Assembly (NCBI RefSeq): GCF_000171615.1 | Contig: NZ_ABFU01000013.3 | Coordinates: forward strand, 2,501-66,500 | DNA length: 64,000 nt | From: Bacillus coahuilensis m4-4 | GTDB taxonomy: Bacteria > Bacillota > Bacilli > Bacillales > Bacillaceae_K | Reading direction: 5' to 3' | Shown here: positions 1 through 10,348 of the stretch, piece by piece | Layout of the letters: each line of letters begins with the position of its first letter | Position numbering within the stretch: position 1 is the first letter of the stretch | Position numbers and translations under genes: made by a program | Notes under the pieces: generated by a model | The model's database searches: none | What the model was told of the DNA's origin: nothing | Seen by the model: the letters and a program-made list of their open reading frames with translations, nothing else

Positions 1-1518
<1,518 letters not shown>

Positions 1519-1602
1519 AATAATCTAACACACGATATTCAACGTATCTTCATGAACTTTATCTAGTTTTGAGAGTACAACGTACTGTCAAACTGAATAT
1601 GT

Positions 1603-1718
1603 ATGGTGGCAATAGCGAAGAGGTCACACCCGTTCCCATACCGAACACGGAAGTTAAGCTCTTCAGCGCCGATGGTAGTTGGGGGCTTCCCCCTGTGAGA
1701 GTAGGACGTCGCCGTGCA
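1603..1718 (+). rRNA. 5S ribosomal RNA
   Basis: About 116 nt matching Bacillus 5S rRNA, including TGGTGGCAATAGCGAAGAGG and the conserved CCGAACACGGAAGTTAAGC. It lies about 85 nt after the 23S, in the standard rRNA operon order, and is followed directly by a terminator. No tRNA gene follows it, so this is the end of the operon. Confidence 0.97.
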
Positions 1719-1724
1719 ACTGAT

Positions 1725-1760
1725 AAAACAGTCTATCTTTAGAGATAGGCTGTTTTTTTT
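1725..1760 (+). terminator. Rho-independent terminator of the rRNA operon
   Basis: Stem AAACAGTCTATCT / AGATAGGCTGTTT with a short TTAG-type loop, followed by an uninterrupted run of T. It sits directly after the 5S gene. Confidence 0.9.
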
Positions 1761-1885
1761 TATACAGCAGACTGATTCGAAGCATGCTACTTATTTATTT
1801 TTAATATTTTGAAAATATATATTGTAACTATATATTTTATTTGAAATAATTGTATGTAATATCATGTGGAAAGTTGGGAGGACGT

Positions 1886-2272
1886 ATGAAAGCTAAACGA
1901 CTGTTTGGTGTATTTGTACTATTTTTTATGTTGGCTGCTTGTGGGCCTAGAGAAGTTCTTAAAATAGGTACTCCGTTTAAAGATGACGGCCAGGAAGGTG
2001 TCGAATATGAGGTAGAAGTAAAAGACGCTGAACTGATTGAAGAGCTACGGGTCTTATTAGATGGTGTAAACGTAGAAGCAACTTCACCTGGAGAGGATTT
2101 TACAGCTGATATGACCTTTAAAGTAGATAGACCAGAAGAACATACGGGCGTGGATGTTACGTTTGTTTGGTTCCAGGAGGATGGGTCATCGGTTATTCAT
2201 CATCCGTACGGCTCCTATTATGTTTTAGATAAAGAGAAAACCGAAAGAATGAGAGAGATTACTCAACAATAG
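1886..2272 (+). CDS. Putative lipoprotein of unknown function
   Basis: A 128-residue protein. The chosen ATG is preceded by TTGGGAGGACGT; an upstream in-frame ATG at 1850 has no ribosome binding site and would bury the signal peptide. The N-terminus MKAKRLFGVFVLFFMLAACG is a classical lipoprotein signal with lipobox LAAC, so Cys19 should be lipidated and the protein anchored outside the membrane. The remaining ~110 residues are acidic and strand-rich (EYEVEVKDAELIEELR, DMTFKVDRP), compatible with a small beta-fold. I do not recognise a family. It is single-gene, followed by a terminator. Confidence 0.8.
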   Translation: MKAKRLFGVFVLFFMLAACGPREVLKIGTPFKDDGQEGVEYEVEVKDAELIEELRVLLDGVNVEATSPGEDFTADMTFKVDRPEEHTGVDVTFVWFQEDGSSVIHHPYGSYYVLDKEKTERMREITQQ

Positions 2273-2359
2273 GTTAGTTGTATTAGAGTTCTCACGGAAA
2301 AGTTTATCGCTACGGTTCCTATTGTCTTTTACCCTATCCAACATAGCAGAGATCTAGAG

Positions 2360-2389
2360 TAGAGTTGCTTATATAGCAGCTTTTTTTAT
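2360..2389 (+). terminator. Probable terminator after the lipoprotein gene
   Basis: Short stem GTTGCT-TATAT-AGCAGC followed by TTTTTTT, about 90 nt after the stop codon. Confidence 0.6.
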
Positions 2390-2498
2390 ATCCCTTTATG
2401 TCCTTCTTACCTCTTGTGTCGACCCTTCTGACGGTATAATAATGCGGCAGCATCCCTTTTTATCTACCTGATTCTAAAGATGGAAAGAAGAGAGATAT

Positions 2499-4002
2499 AT
2501 GAAGAAATATGGTTCTTTAGGGTTATTGGTTCTTGGCGGTATATTAATGGTGTTAAGTAATGGGAAGTTTTTATTGGCGTCGGCAGCATGGGTATTTCCG
2601 GTGTTGTTTTTGTTTGCGATAAAAGAATGGAATTGGAAAGTTGCGGTGGTCGCTCTCGGTGTGGTGACAGCTGTAAGTAATCAACTTAGCTTTCATGGTA
2701 TGCTTCCAAGCTTGCCGATTCCATTCTTTGAATATATCCCAGCCATGGCAGGGTTTCTTTACGCGATTCCGTTTATCCTTCAAAAGATTGCATTTCAAAA
2801 ATCTCATAGGTTTATAGCCACACTGATACTGCCGAGTACGTATGCATTAGTAGATTATGCGAATAAATATATTAATCCATATGGAACGTTTGGTCTTTTG
2901 GGCTATTCTCAGCATGGGAATTTACCTATATTGCAAGTAGCGTCCGTAGTGGGAGTGACGGGTATCCCATTTATCATTATGTGGACAGCATCGATTGTCT
3001 ATTGGCTAAGTTTAGCTGGGAAGCGACAATCGAAACGGATCGTTATCGGAGTGTTGCTGACTGCGATGTTAGCCATTGTTATAGGAGGTGGCTTGCGAGG
3101 GAGTGTAGCGTCAGATGCTCCTACAGTGCTTACTTCAGGAATTCATACCGTTGATCGAAATGATGCAGAGGTGCTGGAGATCTATAATCTCCATGAAAAG
3201 GATTTGAATGACTTTTTACAGAAGAGTGAAGAACGGATGGATGAGCTCATTGAACTGACCACAGAGGAGGCACGGGGCAGGGGCGAAGATTATTCATCAT
3301 TCTGAAGGGGCCATTGTGATGGATGTGTCTCAAAAGACATTGTACCTGGAGCGTCTTGGTGAAGTAGCCAAAGAGTGGGGTGTGTACATTCTTACGGTCC
3401 CGTATATATTTACAGGAGAAGACGCTCAGAATGAAAATGTTTTATATATAATAGACACTTCTGGGGAAGTGGCATTAGAGCATTATAAGTATGGTGGGAA
3501 CATGGTAGAGAATACGGTATTAGGAGATGGAACGATTCACTATGTTGATACCGAGTATGGACGGATTTCTGGGATTATATGCTGGGATAAGGATTTTCCT
3601 GCTGTTGTAGATCAAGTAGGAGAGAAGGATATTGATATTTTATTTATTCCTTCAGCTGATTGGAGGGAGATTTCACCGTATCATACAATAGTCGGAACAC
3701 TTCGAGGGGTGGAAAACGGTGCAAGTGTCGTTACACAAACCATGAACGGGTTGTCCTTAATAACCGATGATCGAGGACGTGTGCTTGCCAAAATGGATTA
3801 CTTCACAACAGGTCACTGGGTCATGAGAGGGTATGTACCAACAGAAGGTAGTGCCACACTTTATTCTCTGTGGGGGAAATATTTATGGGCTTGTACTATA
3901 ATAATAGTATTGATTACGTTTTTCTCTCTCTTTTTAGTAAGAGAGAAAATGGCGAAGACTAAAAGGAGTTCCTATGAAACTAGGTCTTGTGTGTACGAAT
4001 GA
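2499..4002 (+). CDS. Lnt-like nitrilase-superfamily membrane protein (carbon-nitrogen hydrolase), frameshifted
   Basis: Two reading frames (2499-3305 and 3316-4002) make one protein of about 500 residues: several N-terminal membrane segments, an extracytoplasmic nitrilase-fold domain and a last membrane helix near the C-terminus, the architecture of apolipoprotein N-acyltransferase. The nitrilase Glu lies in SEGAIVM and the Cys in GIICWDKDFP. One extra G in the GGGG run at 3274-3277 splits the gene; removing it restores AGAKIIHHSEGAIVMD. The family transfers an acyl group to lipoproteins, or hydrolyses amides. Which reaction applies here is not evident. It overlaps the downstream LytTR gene, suggesting one operon. 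Start ATG 2499 follows AAAGAAGAGAGA. Confidence 0.72.
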
Positions 4003-4513
4003 GAACCGGGAAACGGTGTTAGAGAAAATTCATTCCATCGGGATAGAAGTATATAAGAAGGCGGATCTATATGGGGTGGAAGAGGGACTTCATGAAGAGT
4101 TCCTTCCATGTATTGTGTTCCGTATGGATCAGTTGGAGGAGCTCGTGGATTTACTTCAATCGTTTACAGGGAGTGCATCATCATCCAAGGTCGTTGGGAT
4201 GTACAACGAGGAATTTTATGTGGTTGATCACGAGCAAGTCCTCTACTTTAAAGCCACTGATTTGACAGTGGTCTGCCACACGGCATCGGAGGAATACCGT
4301 GTAAAAGAAAAGCTGTATCAACTAGAAGATCGATTACCGAGTGACCGATATATTAAGGTGAACCGATCGTTTATCGTAAATATTGATAGGGTTGTGAAAA
4401 TTATCCCATGGTTCAACCGCAGATTACTACTTAAGTTTGACCAGTCCAAAAAAGAAGTCGAAGTGTCTAAAAATTACGTGGGACATTTTAAAGAGTTTTT
4501 AGGAATGAGGTAG
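3974..4513 (+). CDS. LytTR-type DNA-binding transcriptional regulator
   Basis: A 179-residue protein. The N-terminal ~75 residues have no receiver-domain signature. The C-terminal ~100 residues are a LytTR domain, seen as VLYFKATDLTVVCHT, YRVKEKLYQLEDRLPSDRYIKVNRSFIVNIDRV and a final NYVGHFKEFLGM. It starts at an ATG preceded by AAAAGGAG and overlaps the end of the Lnt-like gene. It is followed 8 nt later by a DUF3021 membrane protein. In Firmicutes, stand-alone LytTR proteins paired with a membrane protein of this kind form a small regulatory couple in which the membrane partner modulates the regulator; that role is inferred here. Confidence 0.85.
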   Translation: MKLGLVCTNENRETVLEKIHSIGIEVYKKADLYGVEEGLHEEFLPCIVFRMDQLEELVDLLQSFTGSASSSKVVGMYNEEFYVVDHEQVLYFKATDLTVVCHTASEEYRVKEKLYQLEDRLPSDRYIKVNRSFIVNIDRVVKIIPWFNRRLLLKFDQSKKEVEVSKNYVGHFKEFLGMR

Positions 4514-4520
4514 GTCTGTT

Positions 4521-4934
4521 ATGAAGAAATATTTTCTAGAAGCGTTAGTGTTATCGGTGATTCTAGGGGTTTTCATACGAGTGAGTGCATTGCTCATTTT
4601 AGGAGAGCCGTTGTTTTCAAGCATGGAGAGTTATGTAGTTAGTATTCTCATTGCAGTGATTTCTTGCGTAGGATCGTTTCTTTTACATGTAAATGTGTTG
4701 TCTAGCAGGGAGTATTCCTTCTGGGTAAAATATGGGGGTACGGCCTTGTTTATTTTCTTCGTTTATTTAGTAGGAAACCTTTATTTTGGAGGTTGGGTGA
4801 TAGTGAAAGAGATTGGATTCTACTTATATGGGATGGTTATTCTGTTGATTTCTTTGCCGTTTATCTATCAATTAGATAAGCGGGTTCAAGTGTATCATGT
4901 TTTTTTAGAGAGAAAAAAACTTGGGAAAGAATAG
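4521..4934 (+). CDS. DUF3021 family membrane protein
   Basis: A 137-residue protein with four hydrophobic segments (about residues 5-28, 38-60, 70-90 and 98-118) and a charged C-terminal tail, matching the size and layout of DUF3021 proteins. The start codon lies 7 nt after the LytTR stop and is preceded by GAGGTAGG. DUF3021 genes are typically next to a LytTR regulator, as here, and are thought to control it from the membrane. No catalytic residues can be proposed. Confidence 0.75.
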   Translation: MKKYFLEALVLSVILGVFIRVSALLILGEPLFSSMESYVVSILIAVISCVGSFLLHVNVLSSREYSFWVKYGGTALFIFFVYLVGNLYFGGWVIVKEIGFYLYGMVILLISLPFIYQLDKRVQVYHVFLERKKLGKE

Positions 4935-5121
4935 TGTTCGGTCCGCACGAAGCTTCTAGCCTCATGCTTTTTTATGAGTAAATTATAGTATGACCAATTT
5001 GCTCCATTCTCCTTGAGTGAGCGCTTATTTTAATTAGAAAAAAAGATTGCTTGTACCTTCAGTATTTGAAATAATTGGAACTACACTTTTAAACTACTAC
5101 TACAATTGGAGGGAAATTACG

Positions 5122-5565
5122 ATGAAAGAAACTTGTTTTGGCTGTAGACTAGTGAATAAAGAAGAGCCTGTCCATATGATCTGGGAAAATGACTATGTGT
5201 CTTGCTTTTTAGATCATCTACCGTTTAATGATGGCCATGTTTTGATTTTACCGAAGAAGCATGTGAGGTACCTTCATGAGATGGATGAGACAGCATTAAT
5301 GGAAGTAATGGGGGCAGTACAGTTGATTTCGGCGGGTGTTCACCAGGCATTTGAGCCAGACGGAATCACCATTTGCCAAAATGGGGGTTCGTTTGATGAG
5401 CTAACTCATTTTCATATGCATGTGGTACCACGATGTAAGGGACAGGATTTTGCCGAATTTTATATGGAGGATACGGAAGAGGCAGCAGCAAATTCTACTA
5501 GGTTATTAGAAACTAAAGATAAGCTGGTCAAGGCCATATTACATTGTGAAGTAGGTGTAAAATGA
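5122..5565 (+). CDS. HIT family protein (histidine triad nucleotide hydrolase/transferase)
   Basis: A 147-residue protein. The catalytic histidine triad motif is visible as THFHMHVVPR near residue 95, preceded by LPFNDGHVLILPKKHV, typical of the HIT fold. The N-terminal CFGC may bind metal, as in several HIT proteins. I chose ATG 5122 because it follows TTGGAGGG at ideal spacing; an upstream in-frame start at 5047 has none. HIT proteins act on nucleotide phosphoramidates or dinucleotides in the cytoplasm; the physiological substrate is unknown. The stop codon overlaps the start of the next gene (ATGA), so the two are translationally coupled. Confidence 0.88.
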   Translation: MKETCFGCRLVNKEEPVHMIWENDYVSCFLDHLPFNDGHVLILPKKHVRYLHEMDETALMEVMGAVQLISAGVHQAFEPDGITICQNGGSFDELTHFHMHVVPRCKGQDFAEFYMEDTEEAAANSTRLLETKDKLVKAILHCEVGVK

Positions 5566-6120
5566 ACAAAATCATGTTGATTGGTTCAGGGGGAGGCGGG
5601 AAAGTCGACGTTTGCTAGACAGCTCGGTCAGACATTGAACATCCCCGTTTATCATTTGGATAGCTTGTTATGGAAGCCAAATTGGGTATTATCGACAAGG
5701 GAAGAACAACGTGCCATCCAATCGGAGCTAGTAGAGAAGGAATCTTGGGTAATCGACGGGAATTATTCGGCCACAATGGATATTCGCTTACAAGCAGCGG
5801 ATACCATCATTTTCATCGATTTACCTGCGTATCTCTGTGTGTACCGAGTCATAAAAAGAAGATTTCACTATCACAATCAAACACGACCTGATATGAGAGA
5901 AGGCTGCAACGAGCGGCTGGATTTAGAGTTCGTGAAATGGGTGTGGAGATTTCCCCGTGATAAGAAGCCTCATTTAATAAAGAAGCTTTTGGAATATGAG
6001 AAGGATAAAAACATTTATGTATTAAAAAGACAAAAAAGAGGTTCAAGGCTTTTTAGATACAGTATAAAAGAGATTTTCAATAGAGGTGGAATTGTGAATA
6101 TAAGTATACATCAACAGTAG
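5562..6120 (+). CDS. P-loop NTPase of the DNA topology modulation / FlaR-like kinase family, frameshifted
   Basis: The ATG at 5562 overlaps the HIT stop codon. Reading from it gives MNKIMLIGSGG, and the next frame continues AGKSTFARQLGQ, so together they form a perfect Walker A motif GSGGAGKST. One extra G at about 5595-5596 breaks the frame. The rest, to 6120, includes YHLDSLLWKPNW, WVIDGNYS and LPAYLCVYRVIKRRFHYH, typical of the small adenylate-kinase-like proteins annotated as DNA topology modulation (FlaR) proteins, about 185 residues. The true function of this family is poorly known. It may be a nucleotide or small-molecule kinase. Confidence 0.75.
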
Positions 6121-6300
6121 CTTTTATTGGATGGACAGTATTACAGTACGATATTGATGGGAGGATCAATCCAGGTTTCCTTTAACATAAAATAATAAGA
6201 AGAAATTGTCTAATTTAAGCTTTGGTTTGGCCGAATAATCTTAAGGGAACCTGTTATAATAATTGAAAATCAACTATTTAAATAGAATACTAGCTTTACT

Positions 6301-6663
6301 TCAAAAGCAGTTATCTGCAACTATAGTTACGTGGTAATAGCTGAAGTGGTCCACTTTACAATCTTCATTAGAGGGAATTGTCTTATTTTCAAGCATCTCT
6401 TCCTCCAACGCTTTTTCATAGATTTGATTCAACAAGTCTATTTTTAAATCCATCTTTTCTTCAAAATGTCTTCCATGTACAACCAGACCCGTTTTGGTAT
6501 CCAAGCTTTGGGTGCCATGCAATCCATATTGCATTTCCACTCTAAAACATTAGGTCTTTCTCTTGGAGGATCCCAGTCACCAGAGATAACATCCCAAGAG
6601 CATCCGCTTAGTCCTATTAAGCTAACAACATACCATGTCTTCCAAATATTATTATTCCTTCAT
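6301..6663 (-). pseudogene. Disrupted small lipoprotein gene
   Basis: On the minus strand an ATG at 6663 (after AGGAGAAGAAGG) leads, after a likely one-base error, into RNNNIWKTWYVVSLIGLSGC, a lipoprotein signal with lipobox LSGC. It then reads SWDVISGDWDPPRERPNVLEW. A second one-base change near 6535-6538 (GTGGAAATG, probably GTGGGAAATG) moves it into the frame of EMQYGLHGTQSLDTK, which continues to the stop at 6301. Joined, this gives a lipoprotein of about 120 residues of unknown function. Two disruptions in so short a gene could be sequencing error or decay. Confidence 0.5.
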
Positions 6664-6748
6664 TATACCTTCTTCTCCTATACATAGACGAATAGATTGT
6701 TAAAATGTTACATGTAATGAAAAGAAAAATAAAAAAGGAGGAAGGAAG

Positions 6749-7051
6749 ATGTTAGTCATTGGTCTGCTGCTAGTTCCGCTATTTCTATTTTCCCTCTACA
6801 TCTCGTTAAAATTCACGTGGGGGAAGGCTGGGAAAAGTGAAGAAGGAAAGGCGTTACTCCATCGTTCCTATGTATGGTCTGCTCCAATATTCCCGATTGG
6901 ATGGCTGCTGCTTGAGTCCTATCACAAGTACATACAGGTTCTTCACTTTGAAACGTATCGAACAACGATTTGGATACTTGTTCTTCTCATCTTTATCATT
7001 CAAGGAGCCTTTATCTTCAGAAATAAAAAAAGTGTATCTCCCGTTATATAA
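6749..7051 (+). CDS. Small membrane protein of unknown function
   Basis: A 100-residue protein starting at an ATG preceded by an excellent AAAGGAGGAAGG. It has three hydrophobic stretches: residues 2-22, a middle segment SAPIFPIGWLLL, and residues 74-92 (TTIWILVLLIFIIQGAFIF). Basic residues flank the segments. It lies alone between a minus-strand gene and another lipoprotein. I do not recognise a family. Confidence 0.7.
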   Translation: MLVIGLLLVPLFLFSLYISLKFTWGKAGKSEEGKALLHRSYVWSAPIFPIGWLLLESYHKYIQVLHFETYRTTIWILVLLIFIIQGAFIFRNKKSVSPVI

Positions 7052-7133
7052 CTGTTGAAATGACAAACATTATGTAAAATAGACGGAATCTTTGGTAAAA
7101 TATAAGGGGAATACAGGTAGAGGAGTAATGAAC

Positions 7134-7499
7134 ATGAAGAAGTCATCTTTGAAACTTATCCTATTAGCCATGATTACATTCGGTTTAATGGTAGCGTGCG
7201 AAAATACTCAAGAAATTGAAGCAGATAAAAACTCGTCAGAACAATCAGTTGAGTACGATGTGATAAGAGATGTTGCGGAGCAATACCTTTTGAAAGCAGG
7301 ATGGAATACGAGCGGAGATTGGAATTCTGCAACGATTACAATCGATATAGTAGAAGACACTGCCATAGTAAAAGATACTAAGTACCTCGGAGAAGAAGTG
7401 TATCATGTGTCACTAGATGATCCCTCTATTACAGCATCACCGGTTGTATTAGTGGATCCAGAAACAAAAGAAGGAATCGGATTTATTCCAGGTGAATAA
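7134..7499 (+). CDS. Putative lipoprotein of unknown function
   Basis: A 121-residue protein. The ATG at 7134 is preferred over 7128 because GTAGAGGAG lies at proper spacing only for the former. MKKSSLKLILLAMITFGLMVAC is a lipoprotein signal peptide with lipobox MVAC. The mature part, about 100 residues, begins with a low-complexity acidic linker and then reads EYDVIRDVAEQYLLKAGWN and ATITIDIVEDTAIV, suggesting a small alpha/beta domain. Function unknown. Confidence 0.75.
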   Translation: MKKSSLKLILLAMITFGLMVACENTQEIEADKNSSEQSVEYDVIRDVAEQYLLKAGWNTSGDWNSATITIDIVEDTAIVKDTKYLGEEVYHVSLDDPSITASPVVLVDPETKEGIGFIPGE

Positions 7500-7533
7500 A
7501 AAAAGGATTGATTTGGAAAAGGTTTTCCTTTAA

Positions 7534-7779
7534 AACTATAAAAATTCTACCTACATTGGGGACGTAGATTCTCCTAATGAAATGTTCGGAAAAACGATGT
7601 CAATTCCAGATACATTACTATCCAAGTACGTTCACCTGGTCACCGACCTTTCCTTAGAAGAACAGGCAATGGATCGGGATTTAGAAAATGGGGTGCTTCA
7701 CCCAAGAGATGCCAAAATCTTTCTAGGAAGAATCAAGTCCAAGACTTTCAACATCACATCACATTTGAGCTGGATGTAA
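7534..7779 (+). pseudogene. Remnant of tyrosyl-tRNA synthetase (C-terminal catalytic-domain fragment)
   Basis: The open frame reads KNSTYIGDVDSPNEMFGKTM, then SIPDTLLSKYVHLVTDLSLE and ENGVLHPRDAKIFLGR. This is the region of TyrRS just after the KMSKS loop: the family shows MFGKxMSIPD, then LVTD, then NPRDAK. The Rossmann domain with HIGH upstream and the S4-like anticodon-binding domain downstream are absent. The KMSKS motif itself is not intact, and the C-terminal end (KSKTFNITSHLSWM) has drifted out of the family pattern. It is therefore a decayed fragment of a tyrS or tyrZ copy, not a functional gene. There is no clear ribosome binding site. Confidence 0.75.
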
Positions 7780-7835
7780 TAATTGGGGTAGGAAAGCGTA
7801 AGTTCCATAAGGTGACGAGGGGAAGGTGATACAGT

Positions 7836-8376
7836 ATGAAACAGGTGACGATCAAACAAGCTACGGAACGAGAAGTGCCTGGCATTGTGGATGTGTGTAC
7901 GAGAGCGAACTGGAACACATACAAGAGCATTTATTCAGAAGAGTATATCCAGAAAGTGATCGACACCTATTATCATGAAAAACGAGTGCTACAGGAGGTA
8001 GGGGCTCCATCAAAAGAGTGGGGTGGCTATTTTGTAGCAATGGATGGAGACCGTTATTGGTGCGGGTGGTGGCGGGTTAGTGAGTGAATCCTCTGCTGAA
8101 ATATACGTTCTGTATATGGATCCAGACCGCCGTAGTGAAGGGATTGGATCTCAAATTTTAGAGGTACTCACTGACCAACAACGAGCTTTTGGTGCTAAAG
8201 AGCAATGGGTGTCAGTTGCGAAAGGGAACGCGTTGGGGATTCCATTTTACGAGAAGAAAGGCTTTGTTTTTGATTCAGAAGAAGTGGAGAATGAGCATAA
8301 TGAGGTTCCTGTGTTGAGATATAAAAGAAGGCTAGAAGGGAACACGTCAAGTTACTTCCAGTTCCTTGACATGTAA
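7836..8376 (+). CDS. GNAT family N-acetyltransferase, frameshifted
   Basis: Two frames (7836-8087 and 8044-8376) join into a protein of about 180 residues. The first gives KQVTIKQATEREVPGIVDVC, a typical GNAT start. The second gives VIGAGGGGLVSESSAEIYVL and then MDPDRRSEGIGSQILEVL, the acetyl-CoA-binding motif A (R-x-x-G-I-G). The C-terminus (GIPFYEKKGF) is also typical. One extra C at 8051-8052 (GGAGACC) explains the break. It presumably acetylates an amine of a small molecule or protein; the substrate is not predictable. The start ATG follows GGGGAAGGTGATACAGT. The 3' end abuts the lysA leader. Confidence 0.8.
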
Positions 8377-8429
8377 GTAGGAGTATGTTAGTTTTGTAAC
8401 AACACTTACAAGTAAATATTCTCTCTCTT

Positions 8430-8600
8430 AGAATAGAGGTGCGAGTATGATGAGTCACTCATAGGAGGGTTATGGGCCCTGTGATTATGAGCAAAAGGCA
8501 TACTTGCCGAAATGAAAAGTAGCCCTACTACTTTTTGTTGGGACAGCATTTAAGAGATGCTGTACTGTCACAAATCGATCATTTGTGGAGAACTATTGAG
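8430..8600 (+). promoter_or_regulatory. Lysine riboswitch (L-box)
   Basis: The leader of lysA contains the conserved L-box elements in order: AGAGGTGCGAGTA (8436-8448), CATAGGAGGGTTATGGG, AGGCATACTTGCCGAAATG and TTGGGACAGCATTTAAGAG-type closure with CTGTACTGTCAC. Lysine binding should favour the terminator that follows and so switch off lysA. A possible TTGACA -35 box lies at 8366-8371, inside the end of the acetyltransferase gene, but the -10 is unclear. Confidence 0.88.
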
Positions 8601-8653
8601 GAGATGTTAATACTTTAATCTGATATGAACACCTTAACGGTTGTTCTTGTGAT

Positions 8654-8692
8654 TAAGCCCGTATGAACATCACTTCATACGGGTTTTTTGTT
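8654..8692 (+). terminator. Riboswitch-controlled terminator upstream of lysA
   Basis: Stem AAGCCCGTATGAA / TTCATACGGG followed by TTTTTTG, placed between the L-box aptamer and the lysA ribosome binding site. It is the expected expression platform for lysine-dependent termination. Confidence 0.88.
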
Positions 8693-8755
8693 ATTTTCAT
8701 AGACCCCATACTTTTCAATAGCCAGAGGAGAAATAGAATAAATTGGAGGGTGATA

Positions 8756-10090
8756 ATGGTGAATGTACAATCGAATCATAGAATGAATCAGCAGGGTGTA
8801 CTAGAAATCGATGGTGTGACGTCAACAGAGCTTGTGAAACAATACGGAACACCTCTTATGGTCTATAACGAAACAGTAATTCGTCAAAATTGCCGTGAAT
8901 TTAAACAAACGTTTGATCAAAGTGGATTAACCTATCAAGTGGCCTACGCGGGGAAAGCATTTCTTTGCATGGACATGGTTCGTCTAGTAAAAGAAGAAGG
9001 AATGAGTCTAGACGTTGTCTCTGGAGGAGAGTTATATACAGCCTTACAAGCAGGATTTCCAGTAGAGCGCATTCACTTTCACGGAAACAATAAGTCAGTA
9101 GAAGAGTTAGAGATGGGCATTGATGCAGGGATAGGCTGCTTTGTAGTGGATAATTTTATTGAATTAGAATTATTGCATGAGCTTGCGGCAGAACGCGAGC
9201 AGAAGGTGAATATCCTTTTACGTGTCACGCCTGGTGTAGAAGCCCATACCCATGATTATATTATGACAGGTCAGGAAGACTCTAAGTTTGGTTTTGATGT
9301 TGGAAACGGTCAAGGGAAGCTAGGCGTACAGCTAGCCCTTCAAAAACCATATTTTCATCTCCTTGGTGTCCACTCACACATTGGATCGCAAATCTTTGAG
9401 ACAGAGGGCTTCCAGTATGCAATTGAAGTGCTGGCACGCTTCTTACAAGAAGTGCATGAAGAATCAGATGTTGTTATGAGTGTCTTAAACGTAGGGGGCG
9501 GCTTCGGAGTTCGTTACACGGAAGAAGATGAACCGTTACCAATCCGTGAGTATGTAAAAAGCATTACAGAAGCGGTCAAATTTTCATTCGGCCAACTGTG
9601 CTATCCTACGCCAGAAATCTGGGTTGAGCCAGGTCGGAGTATTGTAGCAGAGGCCGGAACCACTCTTTATAAAATAGGAACACAAAAGAACCTACCAGGA
9701 ATTCGTAAATATGTAGCGATTGATGGAGGCATGACCGACAACTTACGTCCTGCTTTATATAAAGCTCGCTATGATGCCCTTTTAGCTAACCGTGCAAATG
9801 AAGAACGAACGGAAGTCGTCAGCATTGCAGGGAAGGCATGTGAATCAGGGGATATGCTCATTTGGGACATCGCCCTTCCACCGGTTCGGATGGGAGACAC
9901 ACTTGCTGTATTCAGTACGGGAGCTTACGGGTATAGTATGGCGAATAACTACAACCGCACCCCAAGACCGGCCGTTGTGTTTGTGAAAGAAGGAGAGTCT
10001 CGCTTAGTCATTAGACGTGAATCATATAGAGACTTGGTGAGAAATGATGTTTTGCATCATGGTGTGAAGGCAGTTGTTAAAAGTCAATAA
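8756..10090 (+). CDS. lysA: Diaminopimelate decarboxylase
   Basis: A 444-residue PLP enzyme that makes L-lysine from meso-diaminopimelate, the last step of lysine synthesis. The PLP lysine lies in YAGKAFLC, the phosphate-binding glycines in NVGGGFGVRY, the HSHIGSQI motif at mid-protein, and the active-site cysteine in CESGD. Length fits the family. I chose ATG 8756 because TTGGAGGGTGATA precedes it; the open frame extends to 8663 but runs through the leader terminator. Regulation by lysine is expected from the L-box upstream. A terminator follows. Confidence 0.97.
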   Translation: MVNVQSNHRMNQQGVLEIDGVTSTELVKQYGTPLMVYNETVIRQNCREFKQTFDQSGLTYQVAYAGKAFLCMDMVRLVKEEGMSLDVVSGGELYTALQAGFPVERIHFHGNNKSVEELEMGIDAGIGCFVVDNFIELELLHELAAEREQKVNILLRVTPGVEAHTHDYIMTGQEDSKFGFDVGNGQGKLGVQLALQKPYFHLLGVHSHIGSQIFETEGFQYAIEVLARFLQEVHEESDVVMSVLNVGGGFGVRYTEEDEPLPIREYVKSITEAVKFSFGQLCYPTPEIWVEPGRSIVAEAGTTLYKIGTQKNLPGIRKYVAIDGGMTDNLRPALYKARYDALLANRANEERTEVVSIAGKACESGDMLIWDIALPPVRMGDTLAVFSTGAYGYSMANNYNRTPRPAVVFVKEGESRLVIRRESYRDLVRNDVLHHGVKAVVKSQ

Positions 10091-10098
10091 CTCATTAT

Positions 10099-10131
10099 TA
10101 GCGCTCGGGATGCCCTGAGCGCTTTGTTTTT
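10099..10131 (+). terminator. Terminator of lysA
   Basis: Stem AGCGCTC-GGGATGCC-type loop-GAGCGCT followed by TTGTTTTTTG, starting 9 nt after the lysA stop. Confidence 0.85.
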
Positions 10132-10348
10132 TGCAAGGAAAGCTACTTCACTATCGTAAAGCAGGATTTAAAAATATACATAAGTTCCTATTTAGAATTT
10201 GTTCATTAAAGATAGTACTAGACATCTATACTAAGAGATGATATTTAACGAAGTACATCCAAAGGACACCCACATTAGGAATCTATATGATATGGTAGTT
10301 ATAGGGAATTTCTTGAGGGTGTCAACTTATATGAAAGGGGTTGTTGTG

